Source: Dehalococcoidia bacterium
Lineage (GTDB): Bacteria; Chloroflexota; Dehalococcoidia; SAR202; UBA11138
NCBI GenBank assembly: GCA_012270665.1
Contig: JAAXHY010000071.1
Location: 1 to 5,209 of the forward strand
Direction: 5' to 3'
Length of the DNA: 5,209 bases
Below are positions 1 through 5,196 of this stretch, piece by piece. The position numbers were made by a program, and so were the translations under genes. The notes under the pieces were generated by a model. That model had not been told where the DNA came from, ran no database searches, and was given only the letters and a program-made list of their open reading frames with translations. How positions within the stretch are numbered: position 1 is the stretch's first letter; the number at the start of each line of letters is the position of its first letter.

Positions 1-90
1 AACACCTGGCGCTTCTGGGACATCTCCAACTCGCGCGAACTGGTCGGGTACGAACCCGAAGACGACGCCGAACAGTGGAGAACGGGCTGA
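1..90 (+). CDS. C-terminal end of a probable NAD-dependent epimerase/dehydratase (partial)
   Basis: Only the last 29 codons are in the window, open from the first base and ending in TGA at 88-90. The peptide NTWRFWDISNSRELVGYEPE followed by DDAEQWRTG resembles the C-terminal tail of extended short-chain dehydrogenases (NAD-dependent epimerase/dehydratase, uronate-dehydrogenase-like). In that family an 'I-S/D-x-x-R/K-x-x-L-G-Y-x-P-x-D-D' segment follows the last helix. The Rossmann fold and active site lie outside the window, so the substrate cannot be stated. The gene converges on the - strand ADP-ribosylglycohydrolase gene, with 27 bp between the two stop codons and no obvious terminator hairpin between them. 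The family call rests on this short tail alone. Confidence 0.6.
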   Translation, partial: NTWRFWDISNSRELVGYEPEDDAEQWRTG

Positions 91-117
91 ACTACACTCC
101 GGAAGCGATTGAGAGAC

Positions 118-1119
118 CTACGCCAAAGACTCCAGCGCCGCCAGTCTCTCCTTCGACTCTTCGATGCGTCTGCGGACTATCCGCGCCAGTCGCCGGGAGT
201 CATCCCTGTATGTGACGTCCGTATTCGCCTCCACCTTGGCGACCCACTCGGATGGTAGCCCGGACGCCCCGTGCAGCGCGCCCGCTACGCCCCCGACCAT
301 CGTGGCGATTGTGTCGGCGTCTCTCCCAAAATTGGCGCCCCACGTTATCGCGCGCGCTGGGTCGCCCTCGGCTAGGGTCAGTATCGCTAGGGTCGCGGGG
401 ATAGTCTCCATCGAGTCCGCCAGCACGGTCCGCTGGAACCGTTCGTAGAAACTCTCGCGGAACAGTTCGTATGAGCCGCTCTCGGCAGCCAGGTCCAAGG
501 CCGCGGCGATGGTCTGCTTGATCTCCGCGGCGCTCACGGGCAGCAGATACCGGGTAGCGGCATATACTACGCTCTCCACAGTCGCGTTTGCGTCGAAGGC
601 CGCCGCCACCGACGCTGCCATAGCGCAGGCCGCGTCGCGGCAATACCCCGAGGCCCCGTTGTGGATGAACGATGCCACGTCCATCGTCTCCAGCTCCGCC
701 TGGCGAGGATCGCAGGCGTTGATTATTCCCATCGGAGATATGGCCATGGCGGTCGAGGAACTCTGCATATTCCCCCATCCCGCGTAGGCCGGCAGCTCCA
801 CTCCCTGGTCGAACTTGTGGAAAGCGTTCCGCACCGGAATGAACCACAGATGCCGGTTCTGGTCCCTGAAGTCCTTGAACGACTGTGCGAAGTGGTCCAC
901 CGTCGGATGACCGTCGCTCTTGAATATGGCGTCTATCAACTGGCCCCTGATAGCTGTGTCGTCGGTGCCGACCCCCTCGAAGTCGGTAACGCCCTCGGGT
1001 CCAAACTCTTCGATGATCTGCCTGTAATGCATTCCCTCAGTGGGCGCGCCCATTGCGTCGCCAATGAGACCTCCCAGAAGGCATCCGTATATCTTGTCGG
1101 TCAGTCTGTCCGCAGCCAA
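118..1119 (-). CDS. ADP-ribosylglycohydrolase family protein (DraG/ARH-like)
   Basis: Predicted 333-residue soluble cytoplasmic enzyme of the ADP-ribosyl-glycohydrolase fold, a family that removes ADP-ribose from modified proteins or related small molecules using two Mg ions. Counted from the TTG at 1119, the metal-site motifs are all present: GDAMGAPTEG (about 20-29), TDDTA (52-56) and GRDADTIA (265-272), the last followed by the usual glycine-rich GGVAGALHG helix. The central WGNMQSSSTAMAISPMG (115-131) and the HNGASGYCRDAACAMAA stretch (153-169) match the family's substrate-loop regions. Length is normal and nothing is truncated. I prefer the TTG at 1119 because GGAGGGG lies 7 nt upstream and family members usually start shortly before the GDAxG motif; an in-frame TTG at 1161 would add 14 residues that look unlike the family. 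The gene lies 68 bp downstream of the GMC oxidoreductase gene, probably cotranscribed. The real substrate is unknown: many bacterial members do not act on dinitrogenase reductase, so draG should not be assigned. Confidence 0.93.
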   Translation of the reverse strand: MAADRLTDKIYGCLLGGLIGDAMGAPTEGMHYRQIIEEFGPEGVTDFEGVGTDDTAIRGQLIDAIFKSDGHPTVDHFAQSFKDFRDQNRHLWFIPVRNAFHKFDQGVELPAYAGWGNMQSSSTAMAISPMGIINACDPRQAELETMDVASFIHNGASGYCRDAACAMAASVAAAFDANATVESVVYAATRYLLPVSAAEIKQTIAAALDLAAESGSYELFRESFYERFQRTVLADSMETIPATLAILTLAEGDPARAITWGANFGRDADTIATMVGGVAGALHGASGLPSEWVAKVEANTDVTYRDDSRRLARIVRRRIEESKERLAALESLA

Positions 1120-1126
1120 TTCGATA

Positions 1127-1133
1127 CCCCTCC
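1127..1133 (-). promoter_or_regulatory. Ribosome binding site selecting the TTG start of the ADP-ribosylglycohydrolase gene
   Basis: On the - strand the sequence reads TGGAGGGGTATCGAATTG. GGAGGGG sits 7 nt before the TTG at 1119-1117. The alternative TTG at 1161 has only a short GGAG placed very close (4 nt), so the downstream start is favoured. Confidence 0.6.
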
Positions 1134-1187
1134 AACTTCTAAGATTAACGCGGTGACGCAAAGGTCTCCGTCAGGGGATACCGATCT

Positions 1188-2753
1188 TCACTTTCCCTGC
1201 TTGATGAAGTCCGCGACCCGCTCGCCCATCATCAGGACGGTGACGTTGATGTTGGCCCGGACGCACTCCGGCATGATCGAGGCGTCCGCGACCCGCAGAC
1301 CATCCGCCCCATAGACCTTGCCGTACTGGTCCACCACGGCCATTGGGTCCGAACTGGGCCCCATCTTCGCGGTGCAGGATATGTGATGTCCGGTCCCTAC
1401 GTACCTCTTCATCCACATATCCAGTGCCTCGTCCGATTCAAGGTCAGAGTCCTCGGGATAGACCCTCTTGTCTATCATGGCGGCCATCGCCGGATGTTCC
1501 TCCAGGCCGACTATCAGCCGGACGCCGTCTCGATACCTGCGCAGGTCCTCCTCGTGGTCAAGAAGGTTGTAGTCAAGGTAGGGATAGTCCCTGTAGTCAT
1601 TGGATCGGAGCCGAAGTTCGCCCTTGGACAGCGCCAGGTTCAGCCCGAGTCCGGCGCCCAGTCCCACCAGGTCGCCGTGCTGGCCGCCCATTTTGCGTAT
1701 CTTGCCGGATGCCGCCGACAGGTAAACGATCATGTCGTTATCCATAGAAGAACCCTCCGCGGTGTACCTCACCAGTAGCTGCCCGTTGGGCACGAAGCGT
1801 TTCAGTTCCACCTCCGGCCTGGTCGCCCACAGAATCATGAGGAGAGGGTGGTCTGCCAAATTCTGGCCGACGCCCGGTGAATCTATGACGGTCTCGATTC
1901 CGTGTTCTCCCAGGTGATCGGCTGGGCCCACACCCGAGAGCATGAGTATCTGGGGCGACCCGATGGCGCCCGCGCTGAGGATTATCTCCTCCGCCTCGAC
2001 GACGAAGGTCTCGTCGTCTGAGACCGCCTCCACGCCGGTCGCCCTGGGACGTTCCCCTCTGGTGTCGAACAATATTCTCTTGACCGTCACGTTGGCCCTG
2101 ATGGTCAGGTTGAGCCGGTGGCGCGAGAGGCCGAGGTATCCTATGGACGTGGACCAGCGTATGCCCTCTGGATTGTTCAGCGGTATTGGCCCCACTCCGG
2201 CGGTGCCGGGTGCGTTGTGGTCCTCGCAGTGCGGATGCCCACTGTCTCGCCACGCCTCGAACCAGGCGTTGTTCCCCTCCTGCCACTCCTCCTGCGGGAA
2301 CCGGTGACAGATGATGGGTCCGCTCGAGCCATGAAAATCTCCGGGATCGTCCTGGTAGGTGGTGTCCGTCTCCACCATGTTGAAGTAAGGTACCAGCTTC
2401 TGGAAGCCCCACTCGTCGTTCCCCCACTTCGCCCAGTCGTCATAGTCCTCCGGAATGCCGCGCAGGAAGACCTGCCCGTTGATCGCGCTCGACCCGCCGG
2501 TCACCTTGCCCCTGGGAATCTCGATCTCCGCCTTGTCGGTGCCCCTGGCCGTGTACTGCCAGTTGTGGTCACTATCCCAGATGGGCTTGGTGGACTTGTA
2601 GCCGTACTTGACCTCCTCCGGCAGGCCGTCTATGTCCGGGTAGTCCGGGCCCGCCTCCAGCAGGAGCACAGAGGTGTTGGGGTCTTCCGAAAGCCTCGTG
2701 GCGAGGATCGCGCCCGCCGACCCCGCTCCAATCACGATGTAGTCGTACTTCAC
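1188..2753 (-). CDS. GMC-family FAD-dependent oxidoreductase (choline/alcohol dehydrogenase-like)
   Basis: A 521-residue flavoprotein of the glucose-methanol-choline family, which oxidises an alcohol to an aldehyde or ketone using FAD. Visible elements are the FAD dinucleotide fold at the N-terminus (YIVIGAGSAGAILATRL, 5-21, with LLEAG at 31-35); GMC signature 1 (RGKVTGGSSAINGQVFLRG, 81-99); GMC signature 2 (SAGAIGSPQILMLSGVG, 260-276); and the C-terminal active site. His457 in TGHHISCTAKMG is the expected catalytic base, and the NIN of ANINVTVLMMGERVAD (501-503) supplies the Asn at the second catalytic position. There is no signal peptide, so it should be cytoplasmic. The start is GTG with AGGAGG 6 nt upstream (2760-2765), and the FAD motif begins at residue 5, which fixes the start well. 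Length is typical. The substrate cannot be deduced from the sequence. It is the first gene of a likely two-gene unit with the ADP-ribosylglycohydrolase and has its own promoter at 2794-2822. Confidence 0.95.
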   Translation of the reverse strand: MKYDYIVIGAGSAGAILATRLSEDPNTSVLLLEAGPDYPDIDGLPEEVKYGYKSTKPIWDSDHNWQYTARGTDKAEIEIPRGKVTGGSSAINGQVFLRGIPEDYDDWAKWGNDEWGFQKLVPYFNMVETDTTYQDDPGDFHGSSGPIICHRFPQEEWQEGNNAWFEAWRDSGHPHCEDHNAPGTAGVGPIPLNNPEGIRWSTSIGYLGLSRHRLNLTIRANVTVKRILFDTRGERPRATGVEAVSDDETFVVEAEEIILSAGAIGSPQILMLSGVGPADHLGEHGIETVIDSPGVGQNLADHPLLMILWATRPEVELKRFVPNGQLLVRYTAEGSSMDNDMIVYLSAASGKIRKMGGQHGDLVGLGAGLGLNLALSKGELRLRSNDYRDYPYLDYNLLDHEEDLRRYRDGVRLIVGLEEHPAMAAMIDKRVYPEDSDLESDEALDMWMKRYVGTGHHISCTAKMGPSSDPMAVVDQYGKVYGADGLRVADASIMPECVRANINVTVLMMGERVADFIKQGK

Positions 2754-2793
2754 TCCCTACCTCCTGGACATGACGTTGATATGATACCGCTGG

Positions 2794-2822
2794 ATAGTAC
2801 GCACTGGAACATGGAACGTCAA
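2794..2822 (-). promoter_or_regulatory. Predicted sigma70-type promoter of the GMC oxidoreductase gene
   Basis: On the - strand, TTGACG (2822-2817), a 17-bp spacer and TACTAT (2799-2794) match the -35 and -10 consensus 5/6 and 4/6 with optimal spacing. Transcription would begin near 2787 and leave a leader of about 34 nt before the GTG at 2753. The -35 box lies 18 bp from the left end of the repeat-bracketed unit, so that insertion would have replaced whatever lay upstream of the promoter. This is a pattern call only. Confidence 0.55.
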
Positions 2823-2831
2823 TGCCCGCAG

Positions 2832-2840
2832 CCGGTCGTA
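2832..2840 (+). repeat. Left copy of a 9-bp direct repeat, possible target-site duplication
   Basis: CCGGTCGTA directly abuts the left end of repeat copy A. It matches CCAGTCGTA, which directly abuts the right end of copy B, at 8 of 9 positions and in the same orientation. Because copies A and B are inverted, shared repeat sequence would have given an inverted rather than a direct match here. Confidence 0.5.
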
Positions 2841-2988
2841 TAGGGCCTGTGAAAGATCGGCATTATTGAAACTTCGTCAGCAACCACACACTGGATTGCC
2901 AAGCGGCGAGCCCTTCGGGGTTCCCGCTTTCGCAGGAATGGCGGGAGAAATAAGCGGGTGTGCGAATCGAAACTTTGCGCAAGCCCTG
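2841..2988 (+). repeat. 148-bp MITE-like repeat, copy A
   Basis: Aligns without gaps to the reverse complement of 5015-5162. The first 99 bp or so (starting TAGGGCC, containing AAGATCGGCATTATTG and ACTGGATTGCC) show about 15 differences. The last part (AATCGA..CTTTGCGCAAGCCCTG) is also well kept, and about 24 bp near 2941-2963 are dissimilar. The two ends are imperfect inverted repeats of each other (TAGGGCCTGTGAAAG against CAGGGCTTGCGCAAAG). The core holds two small hairpins, CCC-TTC-GGG (2911-2919) and TTCCCGC-TTTC-GCAGGAA (2921-2938, one mismatch). The latter resembles the ATTCCCGC..GCGGGAAT palindromes common between genes in many bacteria. It contains no ORF of its own. Confidence 0.8.
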
Positions 2989-3021
2989 CAAAAGTGGGTA
3001 CGCGTTAGCTCATATTGGCCA

Positions 3022-3050
3022 TTGACAGCATAACATGCCTAACATAAAAT
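3022..3050 (+). promoter_or_regulatory. Predicted sigma70-type promoter of the FN3 protein gene
   Basis: TTGACA (3022-3027), a 17-bp spacer and TAAAAT (3045-3050) are a perfect -35 box and a 5/6 -10 box at optimal spacing. Initiation near 3057 would give a leader of about 35 nt to the ATG at 3092. It lies between repeat copy A and the gene, so the cassette carries its own promoter. The ATG at 3035 falls inside the promoter spacer and could not be in this transcript. Confidence 0.65.
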
Positions 3051-3074
3051 GCCGCTCGCGCAACCACACCACAC

Positions 3075-3080
3075 GAGGAG
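3075..3080 (+). promoter_or_regulatory. Ribosome binding site selecting the ATG at 3092
   Basis: GAGGAG is followed by 11 nt to the ATG at 3092. The spacing is somewhat long, but there is no comparable site before the upstream in-frame ATG at 3035. Confidence 0.5.
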
Positions 3081-3091
3081 ATTTTACTCAA

Positions 3092-4588
3092 ATGATATCA
3101 ATCTCGAAGAAATTCTATGAACAGGTTGCTGGCCGCCGCCGCCGATCTTTTATTCTGGGAACAGGCTTATCAGCGCTCCTTGCCCTTGCGATGATATTCA
3201 GCGCAACTTCCTCCGCTCGCGCTGGTGGTAACGGAGGGATCGAAACTACATACGGAGACGGAGAGATAAGCGTATCCTGGATAGATGATGACGCAGCTTC
3301 ACATACGGGTTACGTTGTTCAGTGGCGTCTGTCCGATACTGATTTCGATCCAGCCATATCGGATATGGAACTTGATTCCGGTTGGTGGGATTTCAACGGT
3401 GTCAAGGTCTTGAGTCGGTGGGGAAGTGGACGTTATGCCGAAGTGTACAGTAATGGCGGGTCATACTCAGCCACAGTCTGGCTATCTGATGGTGTCGTAG
3501 AAAGAAGTCCAAACTATGACCAATTGCTCTACGCCCAACTGTGGGCGCAGAACGCCATAAGGGACCACTACGGGGACATTTGGTTGTATGCCAGATTGGA
3601 GTACGTAGAAACCTCTTGGTACACGATAACCGGACTAACCAACGAAAATACCTACTTGGGTCGAGTTCGCGCGGCGTATGGCAGATATCAAGACGGAACA
3701 ATTCTGTATGACAATGTAATCGGCGGATTCACCATCATGATGCCTCCTGTGGATCTCCTCGAGAGTCCATACGACCTCACGATCACGCCCGGGAATGGAA
3801 AGTTCGATGTATCCCTGACAGACCCTCACTCAGCCTCACGCATCCACGGATACTATGTGCGGTGGCGTGAGGGTACTGATTTCGACCCGGCCGCATCGGT
3901 TATGGAACTCGACTCCGGTTGGTGGGATCTCAACGGTGTCAAGATCTTGAGTTGGTGGGGAAGCGGACGTTATGCCGAAGTGTACAGTAGTGGCGGGTCA
4001 TACTCAGCCACAGTCTGGCTATCTGATGGTGTCGTCGAAAGAAGTCCAAACTATGATCAATTGCGCTACGCTCAACTGTGGGCGCAGAACGCCATAAGGG
4101 ACTACTATCATGAACCTTGGCTCTATTCCAAGGTAGTATGGGTCCTACAACCTTCGTACACGATAACCGGGCTAACCAACAAATATTACTACACAGTTCA
4201 AATGTATGCCAATGATGGTCCGTCCTATGATGCAGTCAACCCCATGACTACCGCCCAGCCGTCTGTACCGCCATCTACACCGAGTACACACACGCTTAGC
4301 TATAGAGCCTCAGAGATAGGTATCTCTTGGTATGTGCCCTACGACAACGGGACGCCCATCCACGAATACATCGTGCAGTGGGAAGAAGACAAGGACAGTG
4401 GCCAGTGGCTCAATCCGATTGAGGATACTGTGCCTGGAGATCAAAACTCCTACACTATGACTGGATTGGTTGAGGGCGTAACTTACGTCTTTCGTGTGAG
4501 GGCCGTTAATGTGCTCGGAGCGCCGGGTGGGTGGTCCATAACCGAACATCTGAGCTTAAGTGATCTAGATGATCTGATCCCAGAATGA
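3092..4588 (+). CDS. Secreted protein with three fibronectin type III domains, two carrying a duplicated insert
   Basis: A 498-residue exported protein. The n-region (MISISKKFYEQVAGRRRRS), a hydrophobic stretch (FILGTGLSALLALAMIFSAT, 20-39) and a SARA cleavage site suggest cleavage after Ala44. RRSFI fits the twin-arginine pattern, so Tat export is possible though Sec is not excluded. The mature part has three FN3 domains, about 48-215, 226-388 and 391-488, shown by YVVQWR / YYVRWR / YIVQWE strands and YTITGLTN / YTITGLTN / YTMTGLVEGVTYVFRVRAVN segments. Domains 1 and 2 carry an extra 75-80 residues between the W-R strand and the YTITGL strand (about 91-171 and 270-350), rich in Trp and Tyr and nearly identical to each other. 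Domain 3 lacks the insert and looks canonical. The tail is short and acidic (LSDLDDLIPE). No enzyme motif, sortase signal or membrane anchor is visible. FN3 domains usually bind surfaces or partner proteins; the specific role is unknown. The start at 3092 is favoured by promoter, GAGGAG and signal-peptide position. An ATG at 3035 would add 19 residues but lies inside the promoter. Codon use is less GC-rich than in the - strand genes. It is the only convincing gene between the inverted repeats. Confidence 0.88.
   Translation: MISISKKFYEQVAGRRRRSFILGTGLSALLALAMIFSATSSARAGGNGGIETTYGDGEISVSWIDDDAASHTGYVVQWRLSDTDFDPAISDMELDSGWWDFNGVKVLSRWGSGRYAEVYSNGGSYSATVWLSDGVVERSPNYDQLLYAQLWAQNAIRDHYGDIWLYARLEYVETSWYTITGLTNENTYLGRVRAAYGRYQDGTILYDNVIGGFTIMMPPVDLLESPYDLTITPGNGKFDVSLTDPHSASRIHGYYVRWREGTDFDPAASVMELDSGWWDLNGVKILSWWGSGRYAEVYSSGGSYSATVWLSDGVVERSPNYDQLRYAQLWAQNAIRDYYHEPWLYSKVVWVLQPSYTITGLTNKYYYTVQMYANDGPSYDAVNPMTTAQPSVPPSTPSTHTLSYRASEIGISWYVPYDNGTPIHEYIVQWEEDKDSGQWLNPIEDTVPGDQNSYTMTGLVEGVTYVFRVRAVNVLGAPGGWSITEHLSLSDLDDLIPE
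3337..3571 (+). repeat. Intragenic duplicated segment, copy 1 (insert of FN3 domain 1)
   Basis: Matches 3874-4108 without gaps at a fixed offset of 537 bp (179 codons), with about 18 mismatches over 235 bp (about 92% identity). It encodes TDFDPA, MELDSGWWDFNGVK, GSGRYAEVYSNGG and WLSDGVVERSPNYDQ through to AQLWAQNAIRDHY. Identity falls sharply on both sides, although FN3 homology and the same frame continue. Confidence 0.9.
3874..4108 (+). repeat. Intragenic duplicated segment, copy 2 (insert of FN3 domain 2)
   Basis: Second copy of the segment at 3337-3571. From the MELDSGWW codons to the end (69 codons) I count 13 base differences, 7 silent and 6 replacing a residue (F/L, V/I, R/W, N/S, L/R, H/Y). 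Part of an internal tandem duplication with a 179-codon period. Confidence 0.9.
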
Positions 4589-5014
4589 GTCTCTCACATT
4601 CTTGCTTCCTGCAACGGGGTCCGACGAGTGTCGTAGTTGTGGATGGCGTGGAGAGCGAACGGCATAGGCGGGAACCTCGGTATCAGCAGAGGGGCGTCTG
4701 TAACGTGGACGGGGGCGCTGAGCGCGAATGATGAGCCCGCCACCGTTGCGGCGATGGCTTTGCCTGTCTGGTCTCTAGCCGCGAACGTGGTAACGGCGGT
4801 TATCGCGATGTGTGTCAGCAGATGCATGGCCGCATACAAGACCGGAATCGGAATAAACCCGTCAATCGCGGCGACGGCCACGAGTGAAGTGACGCCTGGG
4901 GCCGAACCCTGACGCCTCGCTCATTTGGAAGTCGTTGACGAGGCACTCCGCGTCACCGGCCGGTAGATTACGGGAAACTGCTCGGCATGGTCTATCGCGC
5001 CGAACACATATCCT
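4589..5014. other. Stretch of about 430 bp inside the cassette without a convincing gene
   Basis: Between the FN3 stop codon and repeat copy B. Opposed open frames overlap here: - strand 4594-4881 (95 codons, mildly hydrophobic, Ala/Thr/Pro-rich) and + strand 4637-4912 (91 codons), plus the - strand frame 4862-5137 that runs into copy B. None has a clear Shine-Dalgarno, a recognisable domain or a family I know, and the + and - frames mirror each other over the same bases. The region is more GC-rich than the FN3 gene. It could be a decayed gene, most plausibly on the - strand, where the frames ending at 4862 and beginning at 4881 adjoin in different phases as a frameshift would leave them. It could equally be non-coding. 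I see no terminator hairpin after the FN3 gene. Confidence 0.4.
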
Positions 5015-5162
5015 CAGGGCTTGCGCAAAGGCTCGATTCCGCGACTCATAGCCACATATTGTCATTCCCGTGAAAGCGAGAACTCCGAAGGGCTCGCCGC
5101 TCGGCAATCCAGTGTCTAGTTGCTGGCGAAATCCCAATAATGCCGATCTTGCGCGGGCCCTG
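5015..5162 (-). repeat. 148-bp MITE-like repeat, copy B (inverted relative to copy A)
   Basis: The reverse complement aligns end to end with 2841-2988. This copy has the better preserved termini: CAGGGCTTGCGCAAAG at 5015-5030 and, on the other strand, CAGGGCCCGCGCAAGA reading inward from 5162, which agree at 12 of 16 positions. The conserved core includes ATTCCCGTGAAAGCGAGAA, the ATTCCCGC-type hairpin in degenerate form, and CCGAAGGGCTCGCCGC. No ORF lies within it. Confidence 0.8.
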
Positions 5163-5171
5163 CCAGTCGTA
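5163..5171 (+). repeat. Right copy of the 9-bp direct repeat, possible target-site duplication
   Basis: CCAGTCGTA begins at the first base after repeat copy B and matches CCGGTCGTA at 2832-2840 with one transition difference. Confidence 0.5.
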
Positions 5172-5182
5172 TTACTCCCTAG

Positions 5183-5196
5183 CGCAAACCCTTGCG
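5183..5196. repeat. Small hairpin resembling the cassette termini
   Basis: CGCAA-ACCC-TTGCG is a perfect 5-bp stem with a 4-nt loop. Read on the - strand, the surrounding AAGGGTTTGCGCTA resembles the repeat end CAGGGCTTGCGCAA at 11 of 14 positions. It may be the edge of another member of the same repeat family continuing beyond the window. Confidence 0.25.

Larger units (their letters stand above)
2841..5162. mobile_element. Candidate non-autonomous mobile cassette: inverted MITE-like repeats bracketing an FN3 gene
   Basis: A unit of about 2.3 kb bounded by two 148-bp copies of one repeat in opposite orientation, with a 9-bp direct repeat (one mismatch) immediately outside. Inside are one complete secreted-protein gene with its own promoter and a stretch of about 430 bp without a convincing gene. 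No transposase, integrase or recombinase is visible, so movement would need an enzyme supplied elsewhere. The inner flanks of the two copies (CAAAAGTGG after A, ACATATCCT before B) do not match their outer flanks, so the duplication fits one insertion of the whole unit better than two separate ones. The cargo gene is visibly less GC-rich than the flanking GMC and glycohydrolase genes. What is seen is the repeats and flanks; mobility is inferred. Alternatively, two independent insertions of a common repeat happen to bracket the gene. Confidence 0.5.

Noticed and set aside
200..847. 215-codon open frame on the - strand
   Set aside because: An out-of-phase shadow of the ADP-ribosylglycohydrolase reading frame, rich in Arg and Gly.
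1120..1161. Longer start (TTG at 1161) for the ADP-ribosylglycohydrolase
   Set aside because: The extra residues are unlike the family, and the better-spaced GGAGGGG points to the TTG at 1119.
661..1314. 217-codon open frame on the + strand
   Set aside because: It lies antisense across the ADP-ribosylglycohydrolase gene and the end of the GMC gene; no family features.
1738..2427. 229-codon open frame on the - strand
   Set aside because: An out-of-phase shadow inside the GMC oxidoreductase gene, where all GMC motifs are in the other frame.
2118..2843. 241-codon open frame on the + strand
   Set aside because: It is antisense to the N-terminal half of the well-supported GMC oxidoreductase gene, has biased shadow-type composition and shows no domain.
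3035..3091. Upstream ATG extending the FN3 protein by 19 residues
   Set aside because: The ATG lies in the spacer of a near-consensus promoter, has no Shine-Dalgarno, and would bury the signal peptide behind an extra hydrophilic segment.
4637..4912. 91-codon + strand frame downstream of the FN3 gene
   Set aside because: No Shine-Dalgarno or recognisable domain; it overlaps an equally open - strand frame, so neither is reported as a gene.
2831..5172. CRISPR array, integron cassette or prophage attachment site as explanation for the repeats
   Set aside because: There are only two long copies, in inverted orientation and over 2 kb apart, with no spacers, no integrase and no tRNA gene visible.
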